From Colocasia esculenta (taxonomy: Eukaryota > Streptophyta > Magnoliopsida > Alismatales > Araceae), in contig CM024755.1 in the NCBI GenBank assembly GCA_014218235.1, forward strand, positions 83,397,960 to 83,461,959: a stretch of 64,000 bases of DNA, read 5' to 3'. Below the pieces are notes generated by a model. The model made no database searches and was not told where the DNA came from. It was given only the letters and a program-made list of their open reading frames with translations. The position numbers and the translations under genes were made by a program. Positions 36,813-47,946 of this stretch are shown in pieces (position 1 is the first letter of the stretch; each line of letters begins with the position of its first letter).

Positions 36813-38755
36813 TGTTGAACCACTCTATATTTTACCCTTACATTTTGGTGATAACAAAATTTATGATTAATTAAATGTTATTAAATATATTTAATATCAT
36901 GTTTTTCTAATAAATATGATTTGGTGATAACAAAACTTATGATTAATCAAATATTATTAAATATATTCAATATTATGTTTTTCTTAATAAATCTAAATTT
37001 ATGTCATTAATTAAATATTAAATATATTCAATACCATATTTTTCTAATAATAAATTAAATATCATGTTTTTATAATGAATATAATTTTATGACATTATTG
37101 TTGTGTGATTTGCACTAAAAAGCTAAATCGATGTCCATTCAATATACATCGAATTCAGTTCACAAAGTGCTAAATCAATTTGCCTGAAAACATGGATTTG
37201 CCTCTCACATCGATTTGATAAGTGAAACATCGATTTACCTCTCACATCGATTTGATAAGTGAAACATCGATTTGTCTCTTACATCGATTTGATAAGTGAA
37301 ACGTCGATTTGCCTCTCACATCGATTTGATAAGTGAAACATCGATTTGCCTCTCACATCGATTTGATAAGTGAAACATGGATTTGTTTGAAAACATAGAT
37401 TTGCTTCAAACATGGATTTGATAAGTGAAACATGGATTCGCTTGAAAACATAGATTTGCTTCAAACATGGATTTGATAAGTGAAACATGGATTTGCTTCA
37501 AACATAGATTTGGTAAGTGAAACATGGATTCGCTTGAAAACATGGATTTGCTTCAAACATGGATTTGATAAGTGAAACATGGATTCACTTGAAAACATGG
37601 ATTTGCTTCAAACATGGATTTGATAAGTGAAACATGGATTTGCTTCAAACATGGATTTGATAAGTGAAACATGGATTCACTTGAAAACATGGATTTCACT
37701 TAAACATCGATTTCCTTTATATTTCAAAATGTTTTGGCATCTAGTGAAAAGTCAAATATACTTCTGTCAGAATATCTCTTTTATCTTTCCAGATCTCTTC
37801 TCTCTTGACAGAATAAAAATGGCTTACCTACCACTTCTGGGAGACAATAGGAAACATAGAGGTATGAATCTTTTTGACAGAAACACTCTTTTATCTAAAA
37901 ACTTTCGTCTATGCTTGCAGACCTCGTAGACCACAAAATATCAGAAGAAAGAGAAGATGAGCAACGGCTAGAACTCCAACGGATTTGGTCAAAGCTGCTC
38001 ATATAAAAGATGAAGTAAGGCTGAAGAAGAAAATAGAGCTTTCCTGAAGATCTTTAAAGGACTGTACATCTTGTGAGGAACCAAAAACTCCATATACACT
38101 CAAAGGAAAAGAGAGAAAGAGCGCGAGCCCAAGAAGAAGTGTTCAAGCAACTGAAGCACTCAAGCATTCAAGCTCCTTCTCCTCTCTTCACTCTCTCTGT
38201 GTGCATCTTTGTAATATGGGGAGATAATCTTTTCGCTGAGAGTCTCATTTAGTTGGTGTTTATCTGTTCCAACTCTCAGCGCTGTTCTTTCTTTTCTAAG
38301 AAAGATCTTTGTCCAGATGTAGGACTGTATACAGTGTAGAACCTAGCTAGGGGTTTGTGTCTAGCAGAACCATACTGGGGTTTGTACCAGGAGGTTGGCT
38401 TCTTGACCTGTAAAAGAAGTGGGCTGCCTTCTTTCTCGGGAAAGAGAAGAAGACCAGCTGGGGTGCTGGGTGTTGTATTGTCCTTGAGGGAGACTGTACC
38501 CTTGGTTAGTGAAAGCCCAAGAGTTGCTTAGGGACTGGACGTAGGACTTCCATGTGGGATGGGCCGAACCAGGATAAATTCCTTGTGTCCTTTGTGTGAT
38601 TGTTTATTTGCTTCCGCACTGCTACTCTTTATCACACTAAACTAACCAAACTTTCAAGTGATAATTTTCTATATTTAAGTTTCTATTTTAGATTTCAGAT
38701 AAACCTATTAACCCCCGCTCTAGGTTAGCTTGCTTCCGTACCAAAAGGGCCAACA
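36813..38755 (+). repeat. 3' LTR of the TR-GAG element
   Basis: The copy of 32603-34558. It differs by substitutions and small indels, mostly in the array. Confidence 0.9.
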
Positions 38756-39696
38756 CCTTCTTCTTCCTTGACCTTCGGTGTGCCTTCCTTGTAAGGAGAG
38801 GAATTTCAGTGGCCACACCCTTACCTTTGACATTAGTGCCAACAACTGGCTCCACATGATCAACAGCTTCATCTGAGGGGCTCTCCACAACCCCTTCCTG
38901 GAACATATCAGCAGGGGCACTAGCTGTGTGCTCCCCCTAAATCTCTGCTGCCTTTCCAACTTCAGACTCCCCCTGAGCAGGAGCATTCAACATAGGAACA
39001 TCTTCACTGTGGCCTGAGGCCATAGACCCTGGAATAACTTCTGCTTGATGAACATCCCCACTAACTTCTGTAGGAAAACTTGGAGGGATTTCTTCATGGA
39101 TTTCTTCCTGCTCCCCCTGAATACTGGCGACAATTTCCAATACTTCTTCAATTATAGATGCAATAACTGTCGTGGGGGTTTCAACCTCTGATGATTGCCC
39201 AACGGGCTCAATGTGCTCAGAAGGTATTTCTTCAATTCTACTTGAACTAGCCACTAGTACTTCAGTTCTGATTTCTACTGGTATTTCCTCTTGGACCACT
39301 GGGATTTTTGTTCTGATTTCTTCTTGCAGATCTTGGACTGCAAGAACTGCTGGATCTTCAGCTGCTTGGGCTTCAACCCTTAACTGTACCTCTTCTTCTG
39401 CCTTTGCTACTTGAACAGGAGAAACTTCTGGACCCTCTCCAATGATAGCCTCACTTTCAGCGACTGAGGTCTTGGTCCAAACACCAGCTACTAATGAGAA
39501 GCCACTTTTCTTCAGATTTCTACTCTTGATGGCTTGCCCCATCTTCTCGAACACCTCACCATTCAAATCTATATTGTAGTGCTGGAAAATTTTTGTCAGT
39601 AGGTGAGCATAAGGAAGAGAAACGTTTAACTTGTTCTTCGTGTCCCAAATGATTGCAGATGCATACTTCATCCTCTCAATGATCACCTCTACCATG
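38756..39696 (-). pseudogene. SIRE env-like 3' ORF, middle part
   Basis: Second piece of the ORF, between the two insertions. From 39696 downward it reads EVIIERMKYASAIIWDT, NVSLPYAHLLTKIFQHYNI, MGQAIKSRNLKKSGFSLVAG, then an acidic region (EEIRTKIPVVQEEIPVEIRT). The first part resembles the 'putative plant transposon protein' domain often seen in such ORFs. A TAG at 38937-38939 is in frame with GEHTASAPADMFQEG, which continues to the insertion site. Across the TR-GAG insert the codons KKK (38761 side) and VHVHLKPV (32602 side) join without a shift once a single CCTTC is kept. Confidence 0.65.
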
Positions 39697-41581
39697 TGTA
39701 GGTATTGTTTTCCATCTTTCCCTTTTTCCCTCCCGCAAGGTTCCCTTTTTGAAGGGGGATGCTGAAGGAGAGAGAAAAGAGAACAAACGAAAAGAACGAG
39801 GCCCACAAAGAGGGGGATGAAATGGTGGAAAAGAAACAGAAAGCGAGAAATGATGGAAAATAAAAAAGATCGTGATAGCTAGGCACGCGAGGGTGCCGAA
39901 TGGAAGATGCACGGTGAGGGGTGTAGGTGGAAGAATGTGATCGCGAGAAATACCTTTTGGAGCGTGGGAGGTTGCGCGGGGGTGTGGGTCCTTTCTTCCT
40001 CCACGAGCATGGCCGGCCGTGGTAGAGGGCGTTTTTCTCGTTTGATTACCTTGAGAAAAAAATATGACAAAGAAAGGAAAAGAGGATTAGCCAAATAATG
40101 TGCAGTACTGAATCCGAAAGAATGAAATGAAATAAATGATCAGCATGAGGGACGACTCACCGTGTGGTGGCTTTTAAACCCCTAAAAATAAGTGTGTGTG
40201 TGTGTATAAAAGAAGTAAAGGGCCACGTGGGACCCGGAGGAGATGAAAATAAAAAGGATCATGTGGGGCCGAGAGGAGGTAAATGAGAAGAGAAAAGAGG
40301 AAAGGGGAGGGGGTGCTTCCCCGAATGTTGGATGGCGCGACGACATTGCCGGTTGGACGACGAAGGGTGCAGGAAGATGCTTCCGCCTCACTCCGCTTCG
40401 GTGCGGGTGGAAGACGGAAGAAGATGGCGCTGGACTCCAGGGGTTCGGATGGACGACACAGAGTGGAAGGTACCCCCGGGCTCGGACGTCGAGGTGGGAA
40501 TTCGGAAGGGCTTCGCCGCAGTGAGTGGACCCCTCTCTATAAATGACCCTCGGGGGTCTATTTATAGAGGTGACATCTTAGAATCGTGTCTGGTACAGTG
40601 GACGTGACCTTTAGAGTGAAATGTGTCTGAGCAACAGGCCGCGATTAGAATCGCATCGGGACAGCGCACCGTGACTTGAATTGGATCACGTCCAGGCGGC
40701 AGGCCGCGATTCGCAAGGTCGGTTTGATGAGATGGGCGCACGATTGCTGCCATGCTTCTTAATCGTGTCAGGACGCCGCGATAAGGAGCAGAATCGTGTC
40801 TGCCAGGGTTGCCATGACTTGAAACGCGGCGGCCATGGCCGACGCGATTGCCTTAGGGGCAATATTTCGAGGCATGCGCTTACGTGCATTGTCTGCTGAC
40901 GTGGAATTATGACTTGACCTCTCTGAATCGCATTTGCTGACAAGGATGCGATTACATGATTTTCTCATGATTACGAGCCTAAGCGCGATGACTTTCTCGG
41001 CCACAGCCGACTTTGAATCGCGTCCTGGATGCAAAATGCGACTATGCGTAGCCAACTTCGAATAGCGTCCGGGAGGAGGGACGCGACTATAAACTGAATC
41101 GCGTCGGCGCCACACGACGCGATAAGGTTTTCGAATTTTATTTAAAAAATGCTGCCAAAAGTAAAATTAGAATCGCGTCGCCTATGGCAGACACGTTCAG
41201 GAAAAGGGCAGTTTCCATAAATAAAATAAGAATTCATTGTCGCGTCGTGCGGGGCCGACGCGTTAAGTATATAGTTGCGACCGACATTCCTGTCGCGTTA
41301 AGGTCGTGCCCATAAAGGCCATCGCGTTAAGCCAAGGTATCCTGAATCGTGTTCGGGTTACTAGACGCCTTTAGAGACGCAGCTGCCATACCCGTCGCGA
41401 CATGGAATTGATGCCTATAATTCCCGAGGGGCCCTGGAAATGAAGGGGAAGCACCGGGGAAGAATGGGGGTGATCCATAATGATGGGGAAAACACTCTTG
41501 CAAGGCAAAAAGAGGGCCATTTGTGGTGTTATGGCTCAAGATGAAATTTGCCCGTGGTGGAGCCAAATTCGCGTGTCTACA
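39697..41581 (-). repeat. 3' LTR of the large element
   Basis: It ends CGTGTCTACA. Compared with the right LTR, it has TG or CA at many places where the other has CG (for example AATCGTGTCTGGTACAGTGG against AATCGCGTCCGGTACAGCGG). Confidence 0.9.
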
Positions 41582-42900
41582 GCTGCCACACCTTGGCGTC
41601 TGCTTTGCAGGGGAGCGAAGCGAAGGGATACGAAGTGGAGAGTAATGGAGTGAGTGGAATGAAATGGAACGAAAGAAATGAAGTGTAGCGAAGTGGAGTG
41701 AAGCGGGAGCGGACTAAAAAGTAATCGCCAATGTGAAAAATAGACACGCATAATCATTGGTCACTACCACCTATTGAGAGTCTTTTACTAACACCCAAGG
41801 AAGTCACCACCGGAGAAGAAGACCTGAAGAAACAGATGCTTGGACAAAGGGAAGAGAAAAGAAAGGAAAGGTGCCACGTGGGGCACAAAAGGAAAGAAAA
41901 GATCAACTTCCAGCATCGGGGAAGTACCTAAGGACACAATCCGTTAGGTTTCACCATTGGGGGCATCTGCCACTGCCGCAGGTGGATCTTGGGAGAGAAG
42001 GAGAGATCAACTTCCAGCGAAGGGGAAGTACCTAAGGACACAATTCATTAGGTTTCACCATTGGGGGCGTCTGCCACTGCCGCAGGTGGATCTCTGGGAG
42101 CTAAGGCAAAAAATAAAAAGGATAAGTCCAAACAAGGGGTTCTAAGGAAGTCAGCCAGGAGGTAACATCAAAGGGAGTTGGGTACTTGACCCGAAGTGGA
42201 ATATTTCAAATTGCTTTTGAATTTGAGGTGCGGATGGCCCTCACATTGCATTGTAAGAGTGGTTTTCCACTGTGATTTTAACATGCATGTATGCTGGGCT
42301 AAAAGAAAAAACAGGTTAAAAGGAGTAGGAAATAACCAAGGATATTATTGTTACGCCAGTGAGTCAGGACCAGGGGGTATGCATGGGTCCGTCGTCCTCA
42401 CATGCCAAGCGTAACGGCCTATCCATGCGGCTAAGGATCCTCTAGGATAATCATTGTTTTTGGTAAAGGGGAACTCAAATCCCAGTTTCCTTAGAACCAC
42501 AAGGTCCTTGGTGTGCTCTAACGGTATAGCATATGAATAACTTGATGGTGGGGGACAGCAGCTGCCTGATGTTGCGCCGGATGAGGTAACTCAAATCCTG
42601 CACTCAAAGCATCGTTAGCCAAAAAAACAACAAAACATCATGGAAAACAACATTTATAGCATGGAGCACGACTAACGTAGTCAACAACAGAATAGCTCAA
42701 ACAATTTGTTTGTTAAACCATGAGGATAGGTGATTTCTGGCTAAGGAGATTGGAGTTAAGGATGGGAGGAACCCATGAAGGGGAAGAATTGCATCATTCT
42801 GACGCAGACAGGAGGCAATGTGCTTGCCTGGTGCAATACCATCATGAATTTTTTTTAGGTTTTGGAAGTATTTGAATTTTTGTGGATTTTGGAGATATTT
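41582..42900 (-). repeat. 3' part of the large element's interior, tandem duplication, no gene
   Basis: Contains GAAGCGAAG-type simple repeats (41620-41710) and a direct duplication of about 100 bp (first copy about 41900-41990, second about 42003-42100) marked by GGGGAAGTACCTAAGGACAC and CTGCCACTGCCGCAGGTGGA. No open frame has recognisable content. A minisatellite based on TTTGGA.ATATTTGAATTTTT at 42850-42900 hosts the nested insertion. Confidence 0.6.
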
Positions 42901-45900
42901 TGTCACGCCCCGATATTTAGCAGGGGAATAAATACTGGGGGACGTGAACGATACAGATAGACATATCACAGTTGAATAGCGCAGAGTCACAATTGAACAA
43001 AAGAGCACATTTGAGACTATAATATGGTCACCAAAAATATACTTTATTCCATCCATTCAGCTAGATACAACCTCACATAGAAAGAATTGACCGAAAATGT
43101 TTATTAATCAAATAACAACGTTTCTCTAATACATCAACTACTCAAATTTCTATTTATAAGCTGACAACTACTCATATGACAGATGCTCGTCACTCTTGCC
43201 CTGTCCCATCTGACTCCACTGGTTCCTCATCACTACCTGAAAAAGGGCAGGATGATAGGGGTGAGCGAACTAGCTCAGTAGGATTTACATCTCAATATTG
43301 TGCGGGCACTAATATACATGATTAACATTTTAAATAGGCAGATATGCGTATGAATATGATGACAATGCACGCTTTCTAACAAGTTGAATAACAGAGCAGA
43401 ACGGATATCATATTAGAACAAATGTCGAATTTCATATACAATGGACAGATATTTCAAGAATAGAATAATATCAAAAGATTGGCCATATTCAGACAGATAA
43501 TCACATGATCAGGCGTATCATATCAAATCAAGTCAAACTTATCATATCAAACAAAGGCACATTTTCACAATCTTGCATGTTTGTTGTGCTATGCCAAGCA
43601 CCAAGAGTCCATACTCCCGCGGTTAATAAGTACGTTGGGGCGCTCCTCCCCAGGACCAGACAGGGCCCCTATTGCACAGGCATTGGATCAAGTTTTTGGA
43701 CCGGAGTACCACGTTGTGCCGAACAAACATATTCATATTATGGCCACAGAGTTTCAATGACAAGCTCATAGTAAAAAGAACATGATCATTCATAGAGCCA
43801 AGGAATGACAAACAGCTCAAGAGAACAAGGCAGGATAACGACATATCTTATGTTTCATAATTCATTAATGTCTTGACATGAGGATGTTTCTAAAGACAGA
43901 TCATATGCAGAATATGTGCTCTCAATTTCCCCAAGAAGGGTGTGCCTATTCGTGCAAAAGTGTAAGTGATGAGTCACGGATCTTTCCTAGCATGTATGCA
44001 TATGAGAAATAATTAATTGAACACCGGAAAGCATGTAACTATTGGAACTCATATACAAATCATGACCTTAACACCACTAACAAGTCCATACTAACATGTA
44101 TTCATCCCCACATTCATATCACTCTTATCTTATCAATTGACAATAAGCAAGATCACAAGATAATCAAATGAACATAAGGACAGTCAAAATTACACATTAG
44201 AATCATATTCATATCATTACCATTTTCTTCAATGGGTTGATTTATTTTAGGTCCATGCATACTATATAACATCATGCACATGCTTGTAGATATCATGAAA
44301 TGATCAGACCCAAAATATGCAAAATCTTGTAAGGGTAGTGTCGACACTAGATCAAGTGGTGTCGACACGATGCTTCAAACACAAGACAAAATAATGCAAA
44401 ACTGGTCAAGTAGTGTCGACATTAGTTCAGGCAGTGTCGACACAGTGCTTCAAATACAAGGCAAAAAGGTCAAGTAGTGTCGACACAGTCCAGGTAGTGT
44501 CGACACTAGAGACAGCTCCCAGAACACCTTCTGGCCAAGCTGGGACAGTGTGTCGACACTAGCCCAAGTAGTGTCGACACTAGAATCCTTCCCAGAACAC
44601 CTTCTGGGCTGTTTTGGGACAGTGTGTCGACACTAGCCCAAGTAGTGTCGACACTAGTGCCCTTCCAGAACAAAACTTATAAGTCATGTGGAACCCGAAA
44701 ACTCATCTCATGCAGTGATTCACTTGTAACTCTTATAACTCTCTAAAAATGACATTTGGATAATATGTTCAACACAAAAGATGAATAGGACAACTTTTGG
44801 AAGAACTTTGATGTTGAGGGTTTGATCTAATTCGGTCTCGAATCTCAAAAAAATATATGAAGAACAAAAAGTCAAGTGTAACCCGAAATCATAGTATCAT
44901 GCAGTGACTCTCTTACAAATCTTATAACTCTATAACGAAAGACTTTTGGACAAAACGTTCAACATAAAAGATGATCGTGACTTCAAGTAGAAGAACTTTT
45001 GTGAATGAAGTTTAGTCAAATTTGGTCTCGAATCTTGTGCATAATAAGAAGAACAGGAATAAGCCCTAACTGGGCACGACTTAGAGAAAACGACCAATAC
45101 TCCATGCATACTCCATGAAAATTGAGCAAATCAAGTGCAAATGAACATAGACACGATGCTCTACATGATGGTATATGTTTTCTTTAATCTTGGCCCGAGA
45201 ACACTTACCTTTATGAAGATCTAAGACCAGTCGACGTTCTAGACGCATCAGAGGATGAAGGGGGATGAAGCTCCGGGTTCCCAGTCTTTCTCCTTCTCCT
45301 TTGAAGCCCTAGCCTGCCTCCAAACGACCCCAACTCATTGTTAAACCTTCCCCAAGAGTTTAAGGATGAGTTCTTATAGATCTAGGGTGTACCAACAAGT
45401 CCTAACGGGACTAGGAAAGGGGCTGCGAATTCTGTTTCCTAGTTTCCAAGAAATCTGGGATTCTCTCACCCAAAGGAGGTAGCAAAGGTTTAGGAAACCT
45501 CCTCTTAAAGTTGGGTTCGGATTTGGCTTACCTTACATGACTAATCACCCATATGTTAGCCCTAAATTACCATCCTTAATTATTGCATAATTACATACAC
45601 GAATTTCTGGGTATTTCCTTGTCCCAATTTTTATTCTTGGGCCAAATGTGCTCCATTGGCCCAATCTAGTTAATGGGTTATTAATACATAATGTTGGAAG
45701 TCTCTCCAACATGTTTATTTAATTTATGGTTGGGTTATTTTTCCGCGTTAACAATTTTCAGACTTAGTTTCTAAACTCGGGTAATTTGTCACGTGTGACG
45801 TACACTCGGCCAATCGGATTTTCCGTTGCACGAATTTCTTTGTGGAACACTTATAGATCATATTTAGAGTTGGTTTATAATTTTTACGGAATTTTCCGAT

Positions 45901-46540
45901 GTGTTTTCTCATGTACGATAGTGGTACATAAGTTCTATCATTCCGATGATACGAAAGTTATTTATTTACTAATTTCATACTTGAATTTGTTCATGGGTCA
46001 TAAGTTGTCCATTGAGCCGATTTCTTTTATGGACTATCCCCACATATTGTTTGGAGTCCACCATAAATTTCTCATTTAGTTTATGATCTCATTTTATACA
46101 CCTGATAATGGGTTGTCTCACTTATTTCTTAATTACGATAAGAAATCACACTAACTCTTAAATATACCCCAAATGACTTTTATTGACCCAAATTTCTTGA
46201 TGAATCATTAGAATATATTATTTGAAGTCCATCTATGATTTTTATTAAATTTCCTGACTTATCTATGTATGTGTGATAATGATTTCCTGACTTATCCCCT
46301 GATTACGATACTCAGTCGCAAAACGCCTTAAACTTGGACCATCCAATTTTCTTTGCATGAATTTCTATGTGGGTCATTAGGAAGAATTATTTAGAGTTGA
46401 ACTATGCTTTTATGAAATTTTCTAATGGGTTTTTGTATGTATGATAATGACACGTGCATTTTTGCTATTTCACAAATATTGATTTTATTATTTTCAATTT
46501 ATTTCTAATTTTCCAATTACCGAATTTCCGGGGTGTTACA
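42901..46540 (-). repeat. 3' LTR (3640 bp) of the defective gypsy element
   Basis: It contains the GTGTCGACAC array (44338-44654) and many open frames that are shared by both LTRs. None has a recognisable domain. Confidence 0.92.
44338..44654. repeat. Paired GTGTCGACAC palindrome array
   Basis: Ten sites start at 44338, 44359, 44413 (ends AT), 44434, 44477, 44497, 44550, 44571, 44624 and 44645. Nine are the perfect 10-bp palindrome GTGTCGACAC. They form five pairs 20-21 bp apart, pairs repeating every 64-75 bp. The equivalent array in the other LTR is at 49385-49701. Confidence 0.95.
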
Positions 46541-46553
46541 TCCTCCCCCACTT
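46541..46553 (-). other. Polypurine tract of the defective gypsy element
   Basis: On the minus strand AAGTGGGGGAGGA abuts the 3' LTR. Confidence 0.85.
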
Positions 46554-46731
46554 AAAGAATTTGGTCCCCAAATTCACATGTGTTTACATGCTGGCCTTAC
46601 AGAGAATCAAATTGTGAATTGCTAATAATATAGTGATTGATTGGTGCTGAAACTTCAGGGTCAAATAAAAGCGAGTTAGAAAGAATACATCTCTCATACC
46701 TCCTTCCTTGGTTTGTTCTGCCATTTATTCC

Positions 46732-46808
46732 AGGTCAAATAAGTTCATGCATACCTCAGTGGCTAAGGCGCTCCGCTTCCTCCGGGCGGTTGTGGGTTCG
46801 AATCCTGC
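46732..46808 (+). mobile_element. tRNA-like 77-bp insertion with 16-bp flanking repeats
   Basis: The stretch has TGGCTAAGGCG (RNA polymerase III A-box-like) and GGTTCGAATCC (perfect B box) about 35 bases apart. It is flanked on both sides by the identical 16-mer TTCTGCCATTTATTCC (46716-46731 and 46809-46824), a long target duplication as left by LINE-driven retroposition. There is no poly-A tail and no matching acceptor stem, so it is neither an intact tRNA gene nor a full SINE. It interrupts the gag fragment of the defective element. Confidence 0.6.
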
Positions 46809-47278
46809 TTCTGCCATTTATTCCGTGAACTTGATTTCTCATTAGGGCAATCCTTAACCTTGTGGTCTTGGCTGCCACAACAGAAACACTTACCCTGAAA
46901 TCTCCAGCACTCCTCGGACCGATGATTTATTTTGTTGCAATGTTGACATCTTTCTACAGGAGCGGGAACTAGTTTCTTCTTGCACTTCTTGCACTTCTTT
47001 CTCTTGTGTGATCTGTTACTGTTGTTGGGCCGTTTCTCTCTTGCTATAAGTTTGGAGTTTCCTGTGGTTGTAATTTGTTCTTTCTTATTAGTTTCGCCAA
47101 TTCTTTGGTCATCCTTAGACCTTTCCTTTCCATTTGTATCTCCCTTAGCCATTATTAGGGCATCCTCTAATAGTTGAGCAGCTTGTCGTAATGCTTTGGT
47201 TAATCTTTGGACCGATCTCTGTCCGTCCATTGATGGTATAGGTATATCCTCCATTGCTGTATATTTAAGTTCCTTCAA
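46763..47278 (-). pseudogene. gag zinc-knuckle fragment, displaced
   Basis: The frame reads RLTKALRQAAQLLEDALIMA, then a basic stretch (RSHKRKKCKKCKKKLVPAP), then two CCHC knuckles: CQHCNKINHRSEEC and CFCCGSQDHKVKDC. Its last residues come from the tRNA-like insertion. It lies downstream of the RT fragment in the element's own direction, whereas gag precedes pol in an intact element, so the interior has been rearranged. Confidence 0.75.
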
Positions 47279-47399
47279 AAATAAATTATCACTCGGTTAG
47301 TCTTATTTACTCCTTGTTAATGCCTTGTAACTTACAATATTTAGTCGTTAATAAAATTGTGGACTAAGCCCAAGCTTCTACCCAATCTCACCAGGTAGG

Positions 47400-47790
47400 T
47401 ATAGAGTTCTTGATAGTCAACTGGTTTAGTTGTCTGTAATCTATACATAGCCTCATCGACCCATCTTTCTTCTTGACGAAGAGGACAGGTGCACCCCAAG
47501 GCGATGTACTTGGTCGGATGAAACCCTTCTCTAACAGTTCCATCAGTTGCTCTTTTAATTCCTTCAGTTCTGCGAGAGATATTCTTTATGATGCCCTAGA
47601 TACTGGTGTTGCTCCAGGGACCAACTCGATGGTAAAATCGACCTCTCGCTCAGGAGGAATTCCTGGCAAGTCTTCTGGAAAAATGTCAGCGTATTCACTG
47701 ACAACATGGGTGTCCTCAACTTTGACTTCCTTCTTTATGATGACAACAGCGGCAAGAAATGCCATACAACCTTTCCTCATCAGCCTTTGA
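47400..47790 (-). pseudogene. gypsy reverse-transcriptase N-terminal fragment
   Basis: Reads EYADIFPEDLPGIPPEREVD, FTIELVPGATPVSRAS, then after a frame shift near 47586 AELKELKEQLMELLEKGFIR and GAPVLFVKKKDGSMRLCIDY. It is the start of a Ty3/gypsy RT (Tekay/Del-like wording) and stops long before the catalytic FVDD motif. Confidence 0.85.
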
Positions 47791-47932
47791 CTCGAAGTGC
47801 AAAGATAAGTGACAATCTCCTGCGGTTTCTATCCCCTGGTTCTACCCAAGCTCACATTAGGCACGACAGATTTTGACTCGTGTGATCTAGTCTCATTCTA
47901 TGTTCCTATTCCCTTGGAACCTAAGGTTTAGG

Positions 47933-47944
47933 GCTCTGATACCA
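47933..47944 (-). other. Primer binding site of the defective gypsy element, tRNA-Met
   Basis: TGGTATCAGAGC on the minus strand, two bases from the 5' LTR. Confidence 0.9.
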
Positions 47945-47946
47945 AC

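Larger units (their letters stand above)
32603..38755 (+). mobile_element. TR-GAG: gag-only non-autonomous copia element
   Basis: LTRs of 1956 and 1943 bp (TGTTGAACCACT...GGGCCAACA) and the 5-bp duplication CCTTC (32598-32602 and 38756-38760). The 2.25-kb interior holds a primer site and gag and nothing else: no protease, integrase or RT. This is the TR-GAG architecture known from plants. Its gag and LTR array resemble the surrounding SIRE family, so enzymes would come from such an element. It lies within the SIRE 3' ORF, in the opposite orientation. Confidence 0.9.

Noticed and set aside
43505..43771. An 88-codon frame found identically at 48552-48818
   Set aside because: Duplicated only because the two LTRs are copies; no domain seen.
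46732..46808. A complete tRNA gene
   Set aside because: The A and B boxes fit, but the 5' acceptor strand does not pair with TTCTGCC at the 3' side.
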